In this document: positions 45,686-54,333 of the stretch, in pieces
Layout of the letters: the number at the start of each line of letters is the position of its first letter
How positions within the stretch are numbered: position 1 is the stretch's first letter
From: Stappia sp. 28M-7
GTDB taxonomy: Bacteria; Pseudomonadota; Alphaproteobacteria; Rhizobiales; Stappiaceae
Reading direction: 5' to 3'
Assembly (NCBI RefSeq): GCF_014252955.1
Contig: NZ_JACMIA010000001.1
Location: 1,736,001-1,800,000, forward strand
Length of the DNA: 64,000 nt
Notes under the pieces: generated by a model
What the model saw: the letters and a program-made list of their open reading frames with translations, nothing else
What the model was told of the DNA's origin: nothing
Database searches by the model: none
Translations under genes and position numbers: made by a program

Positions 45686-47227
45686 TTAGACGTTGCTGTC
45701 CGGGAATTCAGCTTTTCGATTAGCCATGAAGCTGATCAGAGATTCGTCGATAGACGGATCGAGCGGCGGAGCCTCGTAGGATGCGAGCATCTGCTTCCAC
45801 TTCCGGTTCGCCCGCCATGCAGCGTCCAGCCCGCCATCGGCGCTCCACTGTTCGTAGGAGTTGTTGTCGGCGATCTCCGAACGGTAGAAGGCGGTCTCGA
45901 AATTGCGCTGCGTGTGCATGGCGCCGAGGAAGTGGCCGCCGGGGCCGACCTCGGCCAGCGCGTCCATCGCCTGGGCTTCCTCCGACAGGTCGATGCCCTT
46001 GGCCAGCACGTGCATCATTCCGAGCTGGTCGGCATCCATGACGAACTTCTCGTAGGAGGAGCACAGGCCTCCCTCCAGCCAGCCGGCCGCATGCAGGCAG
46101 AAGTTCACCCCCGACACCAGCGTTGCCAGGATGGTCTGCGCGGACTCCTGCGCCGACTGTGCATCCGGGGTCTTCGAGGAGGTGAACGAGCCGCCGGAGC
46201 GGAAAGGCAGGCCTGCGCGGCGCGCAAGCTTCGCCGCGCCGTTGAGCAGCAGGCTGCCCTCCGGCGAGCCGAAGGTGGGGGCGCCGGACTGCATCGAGAT
46301 GGACGAGACGAAGGCGCCGAAGACGACGGGCGCACCGGGGCGCACCAGCTGGGTCAGCGCGCAGCCGGCCAGCGCCTCGGCTAGCACCTGCGACAGGGTG
46401 CCGGCGACCGTGACCGGGCTCATGGCACCGGCCAGAATGAACGGCGAGACGATGCAGGCCTGGTTGGCCGCCGCATAGACCTTCAGCGCGCCGAGCATGG
46501 TCGCGTCGTAGACCAGCGGCGAGTTGGCGTTTATCAGCTGGATCATCACGCAGTTCTGGTCGACGAACTCCTTGCCGAAGACCAGCTCCGCCATGGCGAC
46601 GGAATCGCGCGCCCGCTCCGGTGCCGTCACCGAGCCCATGAACGGCTTGTCCGAATATTTCAGGTGCGCGTAGACCATGTCGAAATGCCGCTTGTTGACC
46701 GGCAGGTCGACGGGCTCGCACACCGTGCCGCCCGAATGGTGCAGCCAGGGCGAGGCGTAGGACAGCTTCACGAAATTGCGGAAGTCCTCGATCGTGCCGT
46801 AGCGCCGGCCGCTGTCGAGATCGGTGACGAAGGGCGGGCCGTAGACCGGCGCGAACACGGTGTTGTTGCCGCCGATGACGACGTTGCGCTCCGGGTTGCG
46901 CGCATGCTGGACGAATTGCGAGGGCGCGGTCTTGATCAGCTCGCGCAGCATGCCCTTGGGAAAGCGCACGCGCTCGCCGGCAACGTCGGCGCCGGCCGCC
47001 TTCCAGATCGCGATGGTCTCGGGATCGTCGCGGAATTCGAGGCCGATCTCCGCCAGCAGCCGGTCGGCATTGGCCTCGATCAGCTCGGCGCCCTCGTCGC
47101 TGAGGATGTCGTAGACCGGCAGGTTGCGGGAAATGTAGGGCAGGGCGCCGGCCGCCTGCGATCCGCGCCGCTTTTCCGTTCTCGCCGCCCGGCCGCGCCG
47201 TCCGGCGCGCGCTTCCTGGTCACTCAT
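45686..47227 (-). CDS. MttB-family (non-pyrrolysine) trimethylamine/betaine methyltransferase
   Basis: This 513 aa protein belongs to the trimethylamine methyltransferase superfamily. The frame has no in-frame amber codon, so it is of the non-pyrrolysine type, like the glycine betaine methyltransferases MtgB. Family blocks: YDILSDEGAELIEANADRLLAEIGLEF, FAPVYGPPFVTDLDSGRRYGT, GALKVYAAANQACIVSPFILAGAMSPVT and LGAMHTQRNFETAFYRS, quoted in part. It would move a methyl group from a quaternary amine to the corrinoid protein encoded at 61338-62045. An Arg-rich N-terminal extension (ARAGRRGRAARTEKRRGSQ) precedes the fold. It is divergent from the dehydrogenase gene at 47511. Confidence 0.92.
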   Translation of the reverse strand: MSDQEARAGRRGRAARTEKRRGSQAAGALPYISRNLPVYDILSDEGAELIEANADRLLAEIGLEFRDDPETIAIWKAAGADVAGERVRFPKGMLRELIKTAPSQFVQHARNPERNVVIGGNNTVFAPVYGPPFVTDLDSGRRYGTIEDFRNFVKLSYASPWLHHSGGTVCEPVDLPVNKRHFDMVYAHLKYSDKPFMGSVTAPERARDSVAMAELVFGKEFVDQNCVMIQLINANSPLVYDATMLGALKVYAAANQACIVSPFILAGAMSPVTVAGTLSQVLAEALAGCALTQLVRPGAPVVFGAFVSSISMQSGAPTFGSPEGSLLLNGAAKLARRAGLPFRSGGSFTSSKTPDAQSAQESAQTILATLVSGVNFCLHAAGWLEGGLCSSYEKFVMDADQLGMMHVLAKGIDLSEEAQAMDALAEVGPGGHFLGAMHTQRNFETAFYRSEIADNNSYEQWSADGGLDAAWRANRKWKQMLASYEAPPLDPSIDESLISFMANRKAEFPDSNV

Positions 47228-47510
47228 GCGCTGCAAGCCCTTTGTGCATAACTGCCGTTGGCCGTTTTCCGACTGCCACTGTGCGACGGGGGGCGGCGCG
47301 TCTGCGGCGCGAAAGCGTCGTCGGTTTCTCTAAAAGCGTCATGCAGCCGGGGAGGGGGAAGTCGCCTCATCTTTGCGCCCGCGTGTCGTCGCGGGGATGG
47401 TGGCATGACGCAATCAGGCCATCGGGAGCCGCAAATCGTGGCGATACTGCCCGGCAAGGACGTGCCGGCGGGCCGCCGGCTTGCGGAATCGGTTGCGAAA
47501 AGGGTGGACA

Positions 47511-50072
47511 ATGTCGGCGTTCCCGGACAAGGCACAAATCGTCATCGTCGGCCTCGGCGGCATCGTCGGTGCGTCGGTGGCGCATCATCTGCTGGAGCGC
47601 GGCTGGACCGATGTCGTGGGCATCGACAAATCCGGCATCCCGACCGATATCGGCTCGACGGCCCATGCCTCCGACTTCTGCTACACGACCAGCCACGACT
47701 ACCTGTCGGTCTGGACGACGCAGTATTCCATCGATTTCTTCGAGAAGATGGGCCACTACGCGCGCATTGGCGGGCTGGAAGTGGCGCGCACCGGCGACGA
47801 CACCTGGATGGAGGAGATCCGGCGCAAGGCGAGCTCCGCCAAGGCCTTCGGCACCCGCGCCCATCTGGTGACGCCGGCCGAGATCAAGCAGAAGTTCCCC
47901 CTGATCGAGGAGGAGATGGTCCAGGGCGGGCTGTTCGACCCGGATGCGGGCCTTGTCGTGCCGCGCTCGCAGACGGTCGCCGGTAAGCTGGTCGACGAGG
48001 GCGAGAAGACCGGCCGGCTGCGGGCCTTTGCCAACACGCCGGCGCAATCGCTGGTCATTGAGGACGGGCGTATTGCCGGCGTCGTCACCCATCGCGGCAC
48101 GATCCGCGCCGACCACGTCATCGTCTGCGCGGGCCTGTGGGGCCGGCTGATCGCCGAGATGGTCGGCGAGGACCTGCCCGTCATGCCGGTCGATCATCCG
48201 CTGACCTTCTTCGGGCCCTATACCGAGTTCGAGGGCACCGGCAAGGAGATCGGCTGCCCGCTGCTGCGCGACCAGGGCAACTCCGCCTACATGCGCGACA
48301 CGGGCGACCCGAAGACCACCGAGGGCGGCCAGATCGAGTGGGGCTATTACGAGACCGACGAACCGCGCCTGTGCCACCCGCGCGAGCTGCTGGAAAAGCA
48401 CGAGGCGCGCCTGTCGCCCTCGCAGCGCGACCTGGAGATGGAGCAGGTGATCGGCCCGCTGGAGCGGGCGATGGAGCTGACGCCGATCCTCGGCGAGCTC
48501 GGCTACAACGAGAGCCACTCGTTCAACGGGCTGCTGCAGGTCTCCGCCGCCGGCGGGCCGTCCTGCGGCGAGAGCCAGAAGGTGCGCGGCCTGTGGTACT
48601 GCGTCGCGATCTGGGTGAAGGACGGGCCGGGCTACGGCAAGCTGATCGCCGACTGGATCACCGACGGGCGCACCGGCATCGACCACGCCTCCATCGACTA
48701 TTCCCGCTTCTATCCGCACCAGCTGACCGAGGATTTCATCGAGGGACGCTGCCGCGAGGCGGCGCAGAAGATCTACTTCCCCGCGATCCATCCGCGCGAG
48801 CCCTACGCGACCGGGCGAGGTGTCAAGCGCTCGCCGTTCTACGAGCGCGAGGTGGAGCTCGGCGGCCACTTCATGGAGCTCGGCGGCTGGGAGCGCGCCC
48901 ATGGCTACGCGGCCAACGAGCACTTGCTTGAAAAATACGGCGACCGCGTGCCCGAGCGGAAAAACGAGTGGGACAACAGGCACTTCTGGCGGGTGTCGAA
49001 TGCCGAGCATCTGGCGATGAGCGAGGACTGCGCGCTCATCAATCTCTCGCATTTCTACATGTTCGAGGTCGAGGGCCCGGACCATGTGGAGCTGCTGGAA
49101 TGGCTCTGCGCGGCGAAGATCGGCGGCGACGGCAACATCGGCAAGGGCATCTACACCCATTTCCTCGACGACGAGGGCATGGTGCGGGCGGACCTCACCG
49201 TGATCCGCCTGGCCGACCGTTGCCGCATCATCGACGGCGCCGATGCCGGCCCGCGCGACCTCCATTATGTCCGCCGGACGGCGCAGGACCGCGGACTTGA
49301 CGTCACCGTCACTGATGTCAGCGAGCGCTATACCACCATCGGCATCTGGGGCCCGAACGCCCGCGAGAAGTTGAAGCAGGCGGTCACGGATCCGGCCGGC
49401 CTCGAGCCGGACGCCTTCCCCTTCGCGGCGATCCGCGAGATCGAGATCGCCGGACGCAAGGTGACGGCGCTGCGCCTGTCCTATGTCGGCGAGCAGGGCT
49501 GGGAGCTGCATATGCGTTACGAGGACGGGCTGGCCGTCTGGGACGCGCTGCGGGCGCTCGGCATCATGGCGGCGGGCGTGGAGACCTACGCCAATTCGCG
49601 GCGGATGGAGAAGTCGCTGCGCCTGCAGAACGCCGACCTGCTGACGCAGTACAACCTCTACGAGGCGGATCTTGCCCGTCCCAAGGTCAAGGAGGCCGAC
49701 TTCCGCGGCAAGGCGAAGCACCTGGAATACCGGGCGCGCGAGCACCAGCCGGCGATGCTGTGCACGCTGGTGATGACCGACAATTTGGATGCGAGCGGCA
49801 CGCCGCGCTATCCGGTCGGCGCGCTGCCGGTGATCGATCCGGCGACCGGCAAGACCCTGGTCGATGCGCTGGGCCGGCTCTCCTATACGACCTCGATCGC
49901 CTATGGCCCGACGGTGGGCAAGAACATCGCGCTCGCCTACCTGCCGCAGGAATTTGCCAAGGTGGGTCAGAAGCTCAGCGTCGAGTATTTCTCGCAAGAG
50001 TTTCCGGTCGAGGTCGCAGGCGTCGGTTACGCGCCGCTCTACGATCCGCAGAACCTCAAGCCGCGGAGTTGA
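47511..50072 (+). CDS. dimethylglycine/sarcosine dehydrogenase-like flavoprotein
   Basis: This 853 aa flavoenzyme has an N-terminal FAD-dependent amine oxidoreductase domain (QIVIVGLGGIVGASVAHHLLERG), a central linker domain and C-terminal GcvT folate domains (LLEWLCAAKIGGDGNIGKGI, RLSYVGEQGWELHMRYEDG). Such enzymes demethylate dimethylglycine or sarcosine and load formaldehyde onto tetrahydrofolate. The usual W-H-x-A-G-L segment that carries the covalent FAD histidine is replaced by STAHASDFCYTTS, so substrate or flavin linkage may differ. ATG 47511 follows AAGGGTGG. It is divergent from the MttB gene and upstream of bmt. Confidence 0.88.
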   Translation: MSAFPDKAQIVIVGLGGIVGASVAHHLLERGWTDVVGIDKSGIPTDIGSTAHASDFCYTTSHDYLSVWTTQYSIDFFEKMGHYARIGGLEVARTGDDTWMEEIRRKASSAKAFGTRAHLVTPAEIKQKFPLIEEEMVQGGLFDPDAGLVVPRSQTVAGKLVDEGEKTGRLRAFANTPAQSLVIEDGRIAGVVTHRGTIRADHVIVCAGLWGRLIAEMVGEDLPVMPVDHPLTFFGPYTEFEGTGKEIGCPLLRDQGNSAYMRDTGDPKTTEGGQIEWGYYETDEPRLCHPRELLEKHEARLSPSQRDLEMEQVIGPLERAMELTPILGELGYNESHSFNGLLQVSAAGGPSCGESQKVRGLWYCVAIWVKDGPGYGKLIADWITDGRTGIDHASIDYSRFYPHQLTEDFIEGRCREAAQKIYFPAIHPREPYATGRGVKRSPFYEREVELGGHFMELGGWERAHGYAANEHLLEKYGDRVPERKNEWDNRHFWRVSNAEHLAMSEDCALINLSHFYMFEVEGPDHVELLEWLCAAKIGGDGNIGKGIYTHFLDDEGMVRADLTVIRLADRCRIIDGADAGPRDLHYVRRTAQDRGLDVTVTDVSERYTTIGIWGPNAREKLKQAVTDPAGLEPDAFPFAAIREIEIAGRKVTALRLSYVGEQGWELHMRYEDGLAVWDALRALGIMAAGVETYANSRRMEKSLRLQNADLLTQYNLYEADLARPKVKEADFRGKAKHLEYRAREHQPAMLCTLVMTDNLDASGTPRYPVGALPVIDPATGKTLVDALGRLSYTTSIAYGPTVGKNIALAYLPQEFAKVGQKLSVEYFSQEFPVEVAGVGYAPLYDPQNLKPRS

Positions 50073-50106
50073 GGGGCTGCGCGGGTCCGCGCTCCGGCCT
50101 CTCGGG

Positions 50107-50230
50107 CGTCATCCCGGCCGCAGCGCCGGGATCGGCGAGTCGGGAGCGTATGGGGTGCGCTCCGGGAGGTCCCCACGACCATGGTGCCTCTCCGGTCCCG
50201 GGTCGCGGCTGCGCCTTGCCCGGGATGACG
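50107..50230. repeat. intergenic palindromic repeat element
   Basis: The ends CGTCATCCCGG (50107-50117) and CCGGGATGACG (50220-50230) are perfect inverted copies. Inside are further GC-rich partial matches (GCAGCGCCGGGAT and GGTCGCGGCTGCG). Short repeats of this CCCGGGATGAC type are scattered between genes in many Hyphomicrobiales genomes (general knowledge). It lies between the dehydrogenase and bmt genes. Confidence 0.65.
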
Positions 50231-50343
50231 AAAACAGTCGCCGGGGCGCGCCGTAGAGGTACGTTGATGCGAGGCCGAAAACAGACGCAGCGCGGTAAAC
50301 TTTGCGCAACAGCAACACGCCATGACGGCAACAGGGCAGAACC

Positions 50344-51357
50344 ATGAGCAAGCTTGACGAACTCCTCGCGAAAAAGGGCACGCTGCTTGCCGACGGCGCG
50401 ACGGGCACCAACCTCTTCGACATGGGGCTGACCTCCGGCGATCCGCCGGAGGAGTGGAACGTCACCCAGCCGGAGAAGATCCGCACCCTGCACCGCAAGT
50501 TCGTGGAAGCCGGCGCCGATATCATCCTGACCAACACGTTCGGCGCCAACCGCCATCGGCTGAAGCTGCACAAGCTGGAAGGGCGCGTGCACGAGCTGAA
50601 CAAGGCGGCGGCGGAGTTGGCCCGCGAGGTGGTGGCGGAGGCCGGGCGCGAGGTGATCGTCGGCGGTTCCATCGGCCCGACGGGCGAGCTGTTCGCTCCG
50701 CTCGGCGCACTCACCTATGAGGAGGCGGTCGAGGCCTTCGCCGAGCAGGCGGAGGGGCTGAAGGCGGGCGGCGCCGATGTCGCCTGGATCGAGACCATGT
50801 CGGCGCCGGAGGAAATGCGCGCGGCAGCCGAGGCAGCCGCGAAGGTCGGCATGCCCTTCGTGGTGACGGCAAGCTTCGACACGGCGGGGCGCACGATGAT
50901 GGGCCTGCCGCCGAGCGGCCTGGGCGATCTTGCCGGCCAGTTTTCCTGCGCGCCCGTCGCCTATGGCTCGAATTGCGGGGTCGGCGCGTCGGATCTTCTC
51001 GCCGCCGTGCTGGAAATCACCCGCGATCATCCGGACGCCATCGTCATCGCCAAGGCGAATTGCGGCATCCCGGTCATTCGCGGCGACGAGGTGGTCTATA
51101 CCGGCACGCCGGAGCTGATGGCCGACTATGCGCGGCTGGCGGTCGATGCCGGCGCGCGCATCATCGGCGGCTGCTGCGGCACGTCCTACGCCCACCTGGC
51201 GGCGATGCGCCAGGCGCTCGACGGGTACGAGAAGGGCACGCGCCCGAGCGTCGAAGAGGTCGTCGCCCGCATCGGCCCGCTGGTCTCCCCGCCGGCAGCA
51301 AGCCCCACGGAGGGCGGTGACGGCGAGGGCGGAAGGCGGCGGCGCAGGAGGGGCTAA
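50344..51357 (+). CDS. bmt: betaine-homocysteine S-methyltransferase family protein
   Basis: This 337 aa zinc methyltransferase is of the betaine-homocysteine methyltransferase/MetH N-terminal type. It uses a methyl donor such as glycine betaine to make methionine, leaving dimethylglycine. The barrel begins GTLLADGATGTNLFDMGL. Zinc ligands are Cys211 in GSNCG and Cys277-Cys278 in IGGCCGTS. Other blocks are IILTNTFGANRHRL and VGGSIGPTGELFAPLG. The C-terminus is a Gly-Arg tail (GDGEGGRRRRRRG) not needed for the fold, nearly the same as the tail of the corrinoid reactivase at 55306-57345. A decayed copy of its 3' end lies at 52773-52855. Confidence 0.92.
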   Translation: MSKLDELLAKKGTLLADGATGTNLFDMGLTSGDPPEEWNVTQPEKIRTLHRKFVEAGADIILTNTFGANRHRLKLHKLEGRVHELNKAAAELAREVVAEAGREVIVGGSIGPTGELFAPLGALTYEEAVEAFAEQAEGLKAGGADVAWIETMSAPEEMRAAAEAAAKVGMPFVVTASFDTAGRTMMGLPPSGLGDLAGQFSCAPVAYGSNCGVGASDLLAAVLEITRDHPDAIVIAKANCGIPVIRGDEVVYTGTPELMADYARLAVDAGARIIGGCCGTSYAHLAAMRQALDGYEKGTRPSVEEVVARIGPLVSPPAASPTEGGDGEGGRRRRRRG

Positions 51358-51456
51358 GCGGCAAGCGGGCAGGGCAGCTCGGGACTGGACTTGTGCCGCA
51401 CGGCCGGTCTCCGCCAATATGGCTGGCGAGGGGAGATCTGGCCGGGGAGGGGCACG

Positions 51457-51930
51457 GTGACACCAGCACATCGCTTTGCGGCGGCCATTCTCGGCGGTGC
51501 GGCGCTGGCCGCCGTGGCAGGTTCCGCCATTGCCCAGGACACCTTGCCGCCGCAGTTCCAGGGACTATGGCAAATCGTCAAGCCGGGCGAGACGCCCTCC
51601 TGTTCTCCCGCCGACGCCGATATCAGGATGCGGGTGTTCCGCGAGCGGATCGAGTTCCATGAAGGCAGGTGCGATTTCGTCTCGGTAAGAGCGAATGCCG
51701 ACAGGACGAAAGCCGAGATCGAGCTGTCCTGCCGGGGAGAAGGCGAGGAATGGCGGGACCGCCAGGCCTGGACCTGGCGAAAGACGGAGACCGGTGCGGT
51801 CCTGTCGCTCGATTGGCTGGACCGGGATCTTTCGACGGTTCATTACGCCCCGTGCCGGGGCGATGCGTCGGCCGCCGCCGCGCCGGCCGTACCCGCCGGG
51901 CCTGTTACGACGACGGCAACTCGTCGCTGA
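51457..51930 (+). CDS. secreted protein, N-terminal part of a probably frameshifted gene
   Basis: This 157 aa open frame starts at GTG 51457 after GGGGAGGGG. It has a signal peptide (FAAAILGGAALAAVAGSAIAQ) and a small domain (PQFQGLWQIVKPGETPSCSPADADIRMRVF... to LSTVHYAPC) with several cysteines. It then runs into an Ala/Pro linker and stops at 51930 with the unlikely tail TTTATRR. A second conserved-looking domain continues in another frame from about 51903. I infer a one-base loss in the linker. The family is not recognised; the mature protein would be periplasmic. Confidence 0.55.
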   Translation: MTPAHRFAAAILGGAALAAVAGSAIAQDTLPPQFQGLWQIVKPGETPSCSPADADIRMRVFRERIEFHEGRCDFVSVRANADRTKAEIELSCRGEGEEWRDRQAWTWRKTETGAVLSLDWLDRDLSTVHYAPCRGDASAAAAPAVPAGPVTTTATRR

Positions 51931-52217
51931 CGATCAGGATGGTCTCGGCCTCGCAGGCGGAGATCGTGGTGAACTCGGTGCAGAGCCGGGGCGCGCATAT
52001 GTGCAATCTCAGCGGCATGGCTGAGGCGATGTCCGGCGGGTGGCGCTACACCGAAAGGATCGACGGTGTCGGGGACTGCCAGCTGGATATCCTGATCGGT
52101 GAGGACCGCAGTGTCCGCATGGTCGACCGCGACTGGACCTGCAAGGCCTATCACTGCGGCGCCCGCGCCGCCTTCGACCATATCGAGTTCGCACCTTCCT
52201 CCGAACGCGGGTGTTGA
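51903..52217 (+). pseudogene. out-of-frame C-terminal part of the secreted gene
   Basis: This frame reads CYDDGNSSLTIRMVSASQ at its start and continues with GAHMCNLSGMAEAMSGGW, DGVGDCQLDILIGEDRSVR and WTCKAYHCG. Its paired cysteines suggest a disulfide-bonded periplasmic domain. The domain seems to begin at 51903, before its first possible ATG (51939, no ribosome site), so it is best explained as the rest of the gene at 51457 displaced by one base. A sequencing error would give the same picture. Confidence 0.55.
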
Positions 52218-52485
52218 GGGGGCCGTAGAAGGGGATGCCGACGGGCGCGTTCTGCATCTTGTTTGTGTCTTTGGGCCCAGAGCTTTAATCGGAAGAGGGC
52301 AATCCAAGATTACGTCTTGCAAATAGGCCGAGGGGCTACGTTCTGATATTCTTGAAAGATGATAAAAGAGCTCGACCCTTTCGGTTGGGTGCATAAGATT
52401 TTTGGAGTTAATTTTTTTATATTGAAATTTATTTATTATTTTGGTTTGTTATTTTGATTTTATCTATGAAGAGGAGTTGTTCTGC

Positions 52486-52686
52486 ATGCCTTACTTCAAT
52501 TCAAGCGCTATTGCACGCGCGGAGTATGACCCTCGGACCGCAGTGTTGCAGATTTGGTTTGTCGAGAGTGGAGGGCCCTACGATTTTTTCGGGGTTCCGC
52601 AGCACATCTACGATGGACTTTGCGGTGCTTGGTCCAAGGGGGCTTATTACAATGAACACATCAGAGATCAGTATGGGAATGGTTAG
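52486..52686 (+). CDS. KTSC domain protein
   Basis: This 66 aa protein matches the small KTSC domain: SSAIARAEYDPRTAVLQIWFVESGGPYDFFGVPQHIYDGL followed by WSKGAYYNEHIRDQY (the family's K-x-Y-F-N motif as KGAYYNEHIR), quoted in part. KTSC proteins are found alone or fused to nucleic-acid enzymes; function is unclear. ATG 52486 follows GAGGAG with nine bases between. The leader at 52330-52480 is AT-rich, suggesting recent arrival. It lies in the segment that interrupts the methyltransferase cluster. Confidence 0.8.
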   Translation: MPYFNSSAIARAEYDPRTAVLQIWFVESGGPYDFFGVPQHIYDGLCGAWSKGAYYNEHIRDQYGNG

Positions 52687-52772
52687 GCTAGGTTGGCAGT
52701 AGCCGACCACGAGGCTAAAGTGCGGAAATGTCAGGGCTTCGCTCGCGGCCATCTTGAGCTATACGTCATGTA

Positions 52773-52855
52773 TTCGACGGATACGAGAAAACGCGCGTCC
52801 GAGCGTTCCCGACGTCATCGCTCGCATCGGCAACGATGAGAGCCGCCCGAGGTAG
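52773..52855 (+). pseudogene. remnant of the 3' end of a bmt gene
   Basis: Bases 52773-52831 align with 51217-51276 of bmt in the same orientation, with most positions equal and one-base gaps. Read with a one-base frame correction it encodes FDGYEK, then RPSVPDVIARIGNDESRPR and a TAG stop at 52853. The intact gene has LDGYEK, then RPSVEEVVARIG. It is a decayed duplicate of the C-terminus of betaine-homocysteine methyltransferase, without the Arg-rich tail. No bmt sequence is convincing before about 52757. Confidence 0.75.
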
Positions 52856-52919
52856 CCTTGGAAGGAGCGCGAGCGCCAGGTCGGCTGCGCCCAAGAGAGA
52901 GCAGTGCTGAGCGTTTTAC

Positions 52920-53435
52920 TCAGCTGCCCGGCGCCTGCATCCTGAGGCAGGCATCCAATATTTTGCCTGTTTTTGTCGAGCCTCGTGCATTCATGAGGTG
53001 AGGACGATCCGAGATGCCATCTTGCACCGCGATCTGCCGGCCGGCCTTCATGAACGCGTCCACAAAGCGGCGCGAGTTTGCCGTTGTCAGCTGAACTTGC
53101 GCAACTGCGAGGTTGTCTCCGACGGAGCCGGTCTCTCCGGTTTGAGACAGAAGAAGATCTCCATCGATCGCGAACTGCATATTTGGCGAGACAAGCGAGA
53201 GAACGTCCGTATAGGCGAAGCCCGGGACCGCACGGACAAGGACACCGGGCTTGCTCGAATCGCACATGATCAAAATGCCGGAGCGGATTGTCGACATGTT
53301 CGAAACGGTGACAGACAACCCTTTTGAGAAGGGGTTTTCTTCTACCTCCGCAGTCCATCTGTCGAAGCCCGCGATTGCATTTGAATAAGTCGCAAAAAGG
53401 AAAGGGAGAAGGAAAAGCATGCGTTTGATATTCAT
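52920..53435 (-). CDS. secreted hypothetical protein
   Basis: This 171 aa protein has a signal peptide (RMLFLLPFLFATYSNAIAG) and a mature part starting FDRWTAEVEENPFSKGLSVTVS. The rest is beta-rich, with RSGILIMCD and a C-terminal Cys, so one disulfide is possible. I do not recognise the family. No strong ribosome site precedes ATG 53435; an ATG five codons in is an alternative. GC content is lower than around it. It is convergent with the bmt remnant and belongs to the interrupting segment. Confidence 0.7.
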   Translation of the reverse strand: MNIKRMLFLLPFLFATYSNAIAGFDRWTAEVEENPFSKGLSVTVSNMSTIRSGILIMCDSSKPGVLVRAVPGFAYTDVLSLVSPNMQFAIDGDLLLSQTGETGSVGDNLAVAQVQLTTANSRRFVDAFMKAGRQIAVQDGISDRPHLMNARGSTKTGKILDACLRMQAPGS

Positions 53436-53572
53436 GATAAAACCGTGTTTTATTGAAGTTAATTCAGTATTTGCGAATTATGCTCGTTCCTGAGGGTTTG
53501 TCCAGAAGCTCGAGCCGCCTTTGAGAGGCGATTTCCTGGATTGTTGGGAAATTCAACGTTGGCGAGGGTGAC

Positions 53573-54136
53573 TCACCCCTCAAGCTGCCCCACAACGCTC
53601 TCCACCAGCTCGTCCACCGGGCGGCTGCCGTCGAGGCGCAGGACGGGGGCGGTTTGGGCGCTAAGCCATTCCTCGTGGCGGGCGCGGTTGCGGCCCGAAA
53701 AGCCGGGCGTGTCGTAGCCGGCGGCCCATGCGGCGAAGGCCGTGTGGATCTCGTGCATGTCGCCGCCCGGATCGATGCGGGTGCCGTAGCGCTGGCGCTC
53801 GCGCGCCATCAGCCGTTCCAGCCGCAGGGGCGTCGGCGTCGCCACGAAGACGATGAGGTCGACCTCCTCGATCAGGGCATCGCCCCAGCCGTCGAACGAG
53901 CCGGTCAGCACCCAGCCGCGGCCCTTTGCCTGCTCTACTTCGGCCATGTCGGCGGCGATCAGGCGCACGCGGTCCTGCGGCGGGCGCTTCTGGGTGAAGG
54001 GCGGATCGGTCGGCAGCCAGTAATAGTCGTCGACATCGAACTGGGAGACGCCGAGACGGGCGGAGAGTGCCGCGCCGAGCGTGGTGACGCCGGCGCAGGA
54101 GGCGCCGGTGATGTAGATGCGGGCTGAACGGGTCAT
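53573..54136 (-). CDS. small P-loop kinase-like ATPase (adenylate kinase-like)
   Basis: This 187 aa NMP-kinase-like protein has the phosphate loop GASCAGVTT (residues 11-19), where the usual Lys before Ser/Thr is replaced by Val; relatives of this type often carry Thr there. Other features are DVDDYYWLPTDPPF, GWVLTGSFDGWGD and VATPTPLRLERLMARERQRYG, which provides a lid-like Arg-rich region. Substrate unknown; annotation as shikimate or adenylate kinase would be by fold only. It stands alone between the secreted protein and DUF1194 genes. Confidence 0.8.
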   Translation of the reverse strand: MTRSARIYITGASCAGVTTLGAALSARLGVSQFDVDDYYWLPTDPPFTQKRPPQDRVRLIAADMAEVEQAKGRGWVLTGSFDGWGDALIEEVDLIVFVATPTPLRLERLMARERQRYGTRIDPGGDMHEIHTAFAAWAAGYDTPGFSGRNRARHEEWLSAQTAPVLRLDGSRPVDELVESVVGQLEG

Positions 54137-54333
54137 GCGGCGATCCTAGGACTGTGCTGCACGGGGTGCCAGTGCAACCTGCAAGGGCAGCCGCATCGGC
54201 AGTGGACGACTGGGGACAGGCAGCGGAAAGCCCGGCAAGCCTTGCTGCGGCGGGCGAGAATGCCGGTCTGCCTGTTCCCGCGATCACGCGACTGTGCGCT
54301 GGCGTTGCCGCGATCTTCCGCTAGGCTTTTGCA

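Noticed and set aside
45686..47227. Pyrrolysine-type MttB
   Set aside because: The frame has no internal amber codon and is fully open, so it is a non-pyrrolysine member.
47367..49997. An 876-residue minus-strand frame opposite the flavoprotein gene
   Set aside because: It is an antisense shadow of a gene with clear FAD and GcvT motifs and has no recognisable domain of its own.
52454..52702. Alternative 82-residue frame overlapping the KTSC gene
   Set aside because: It is out of frame with the recognisable KTSC domain and has no ribosome site.
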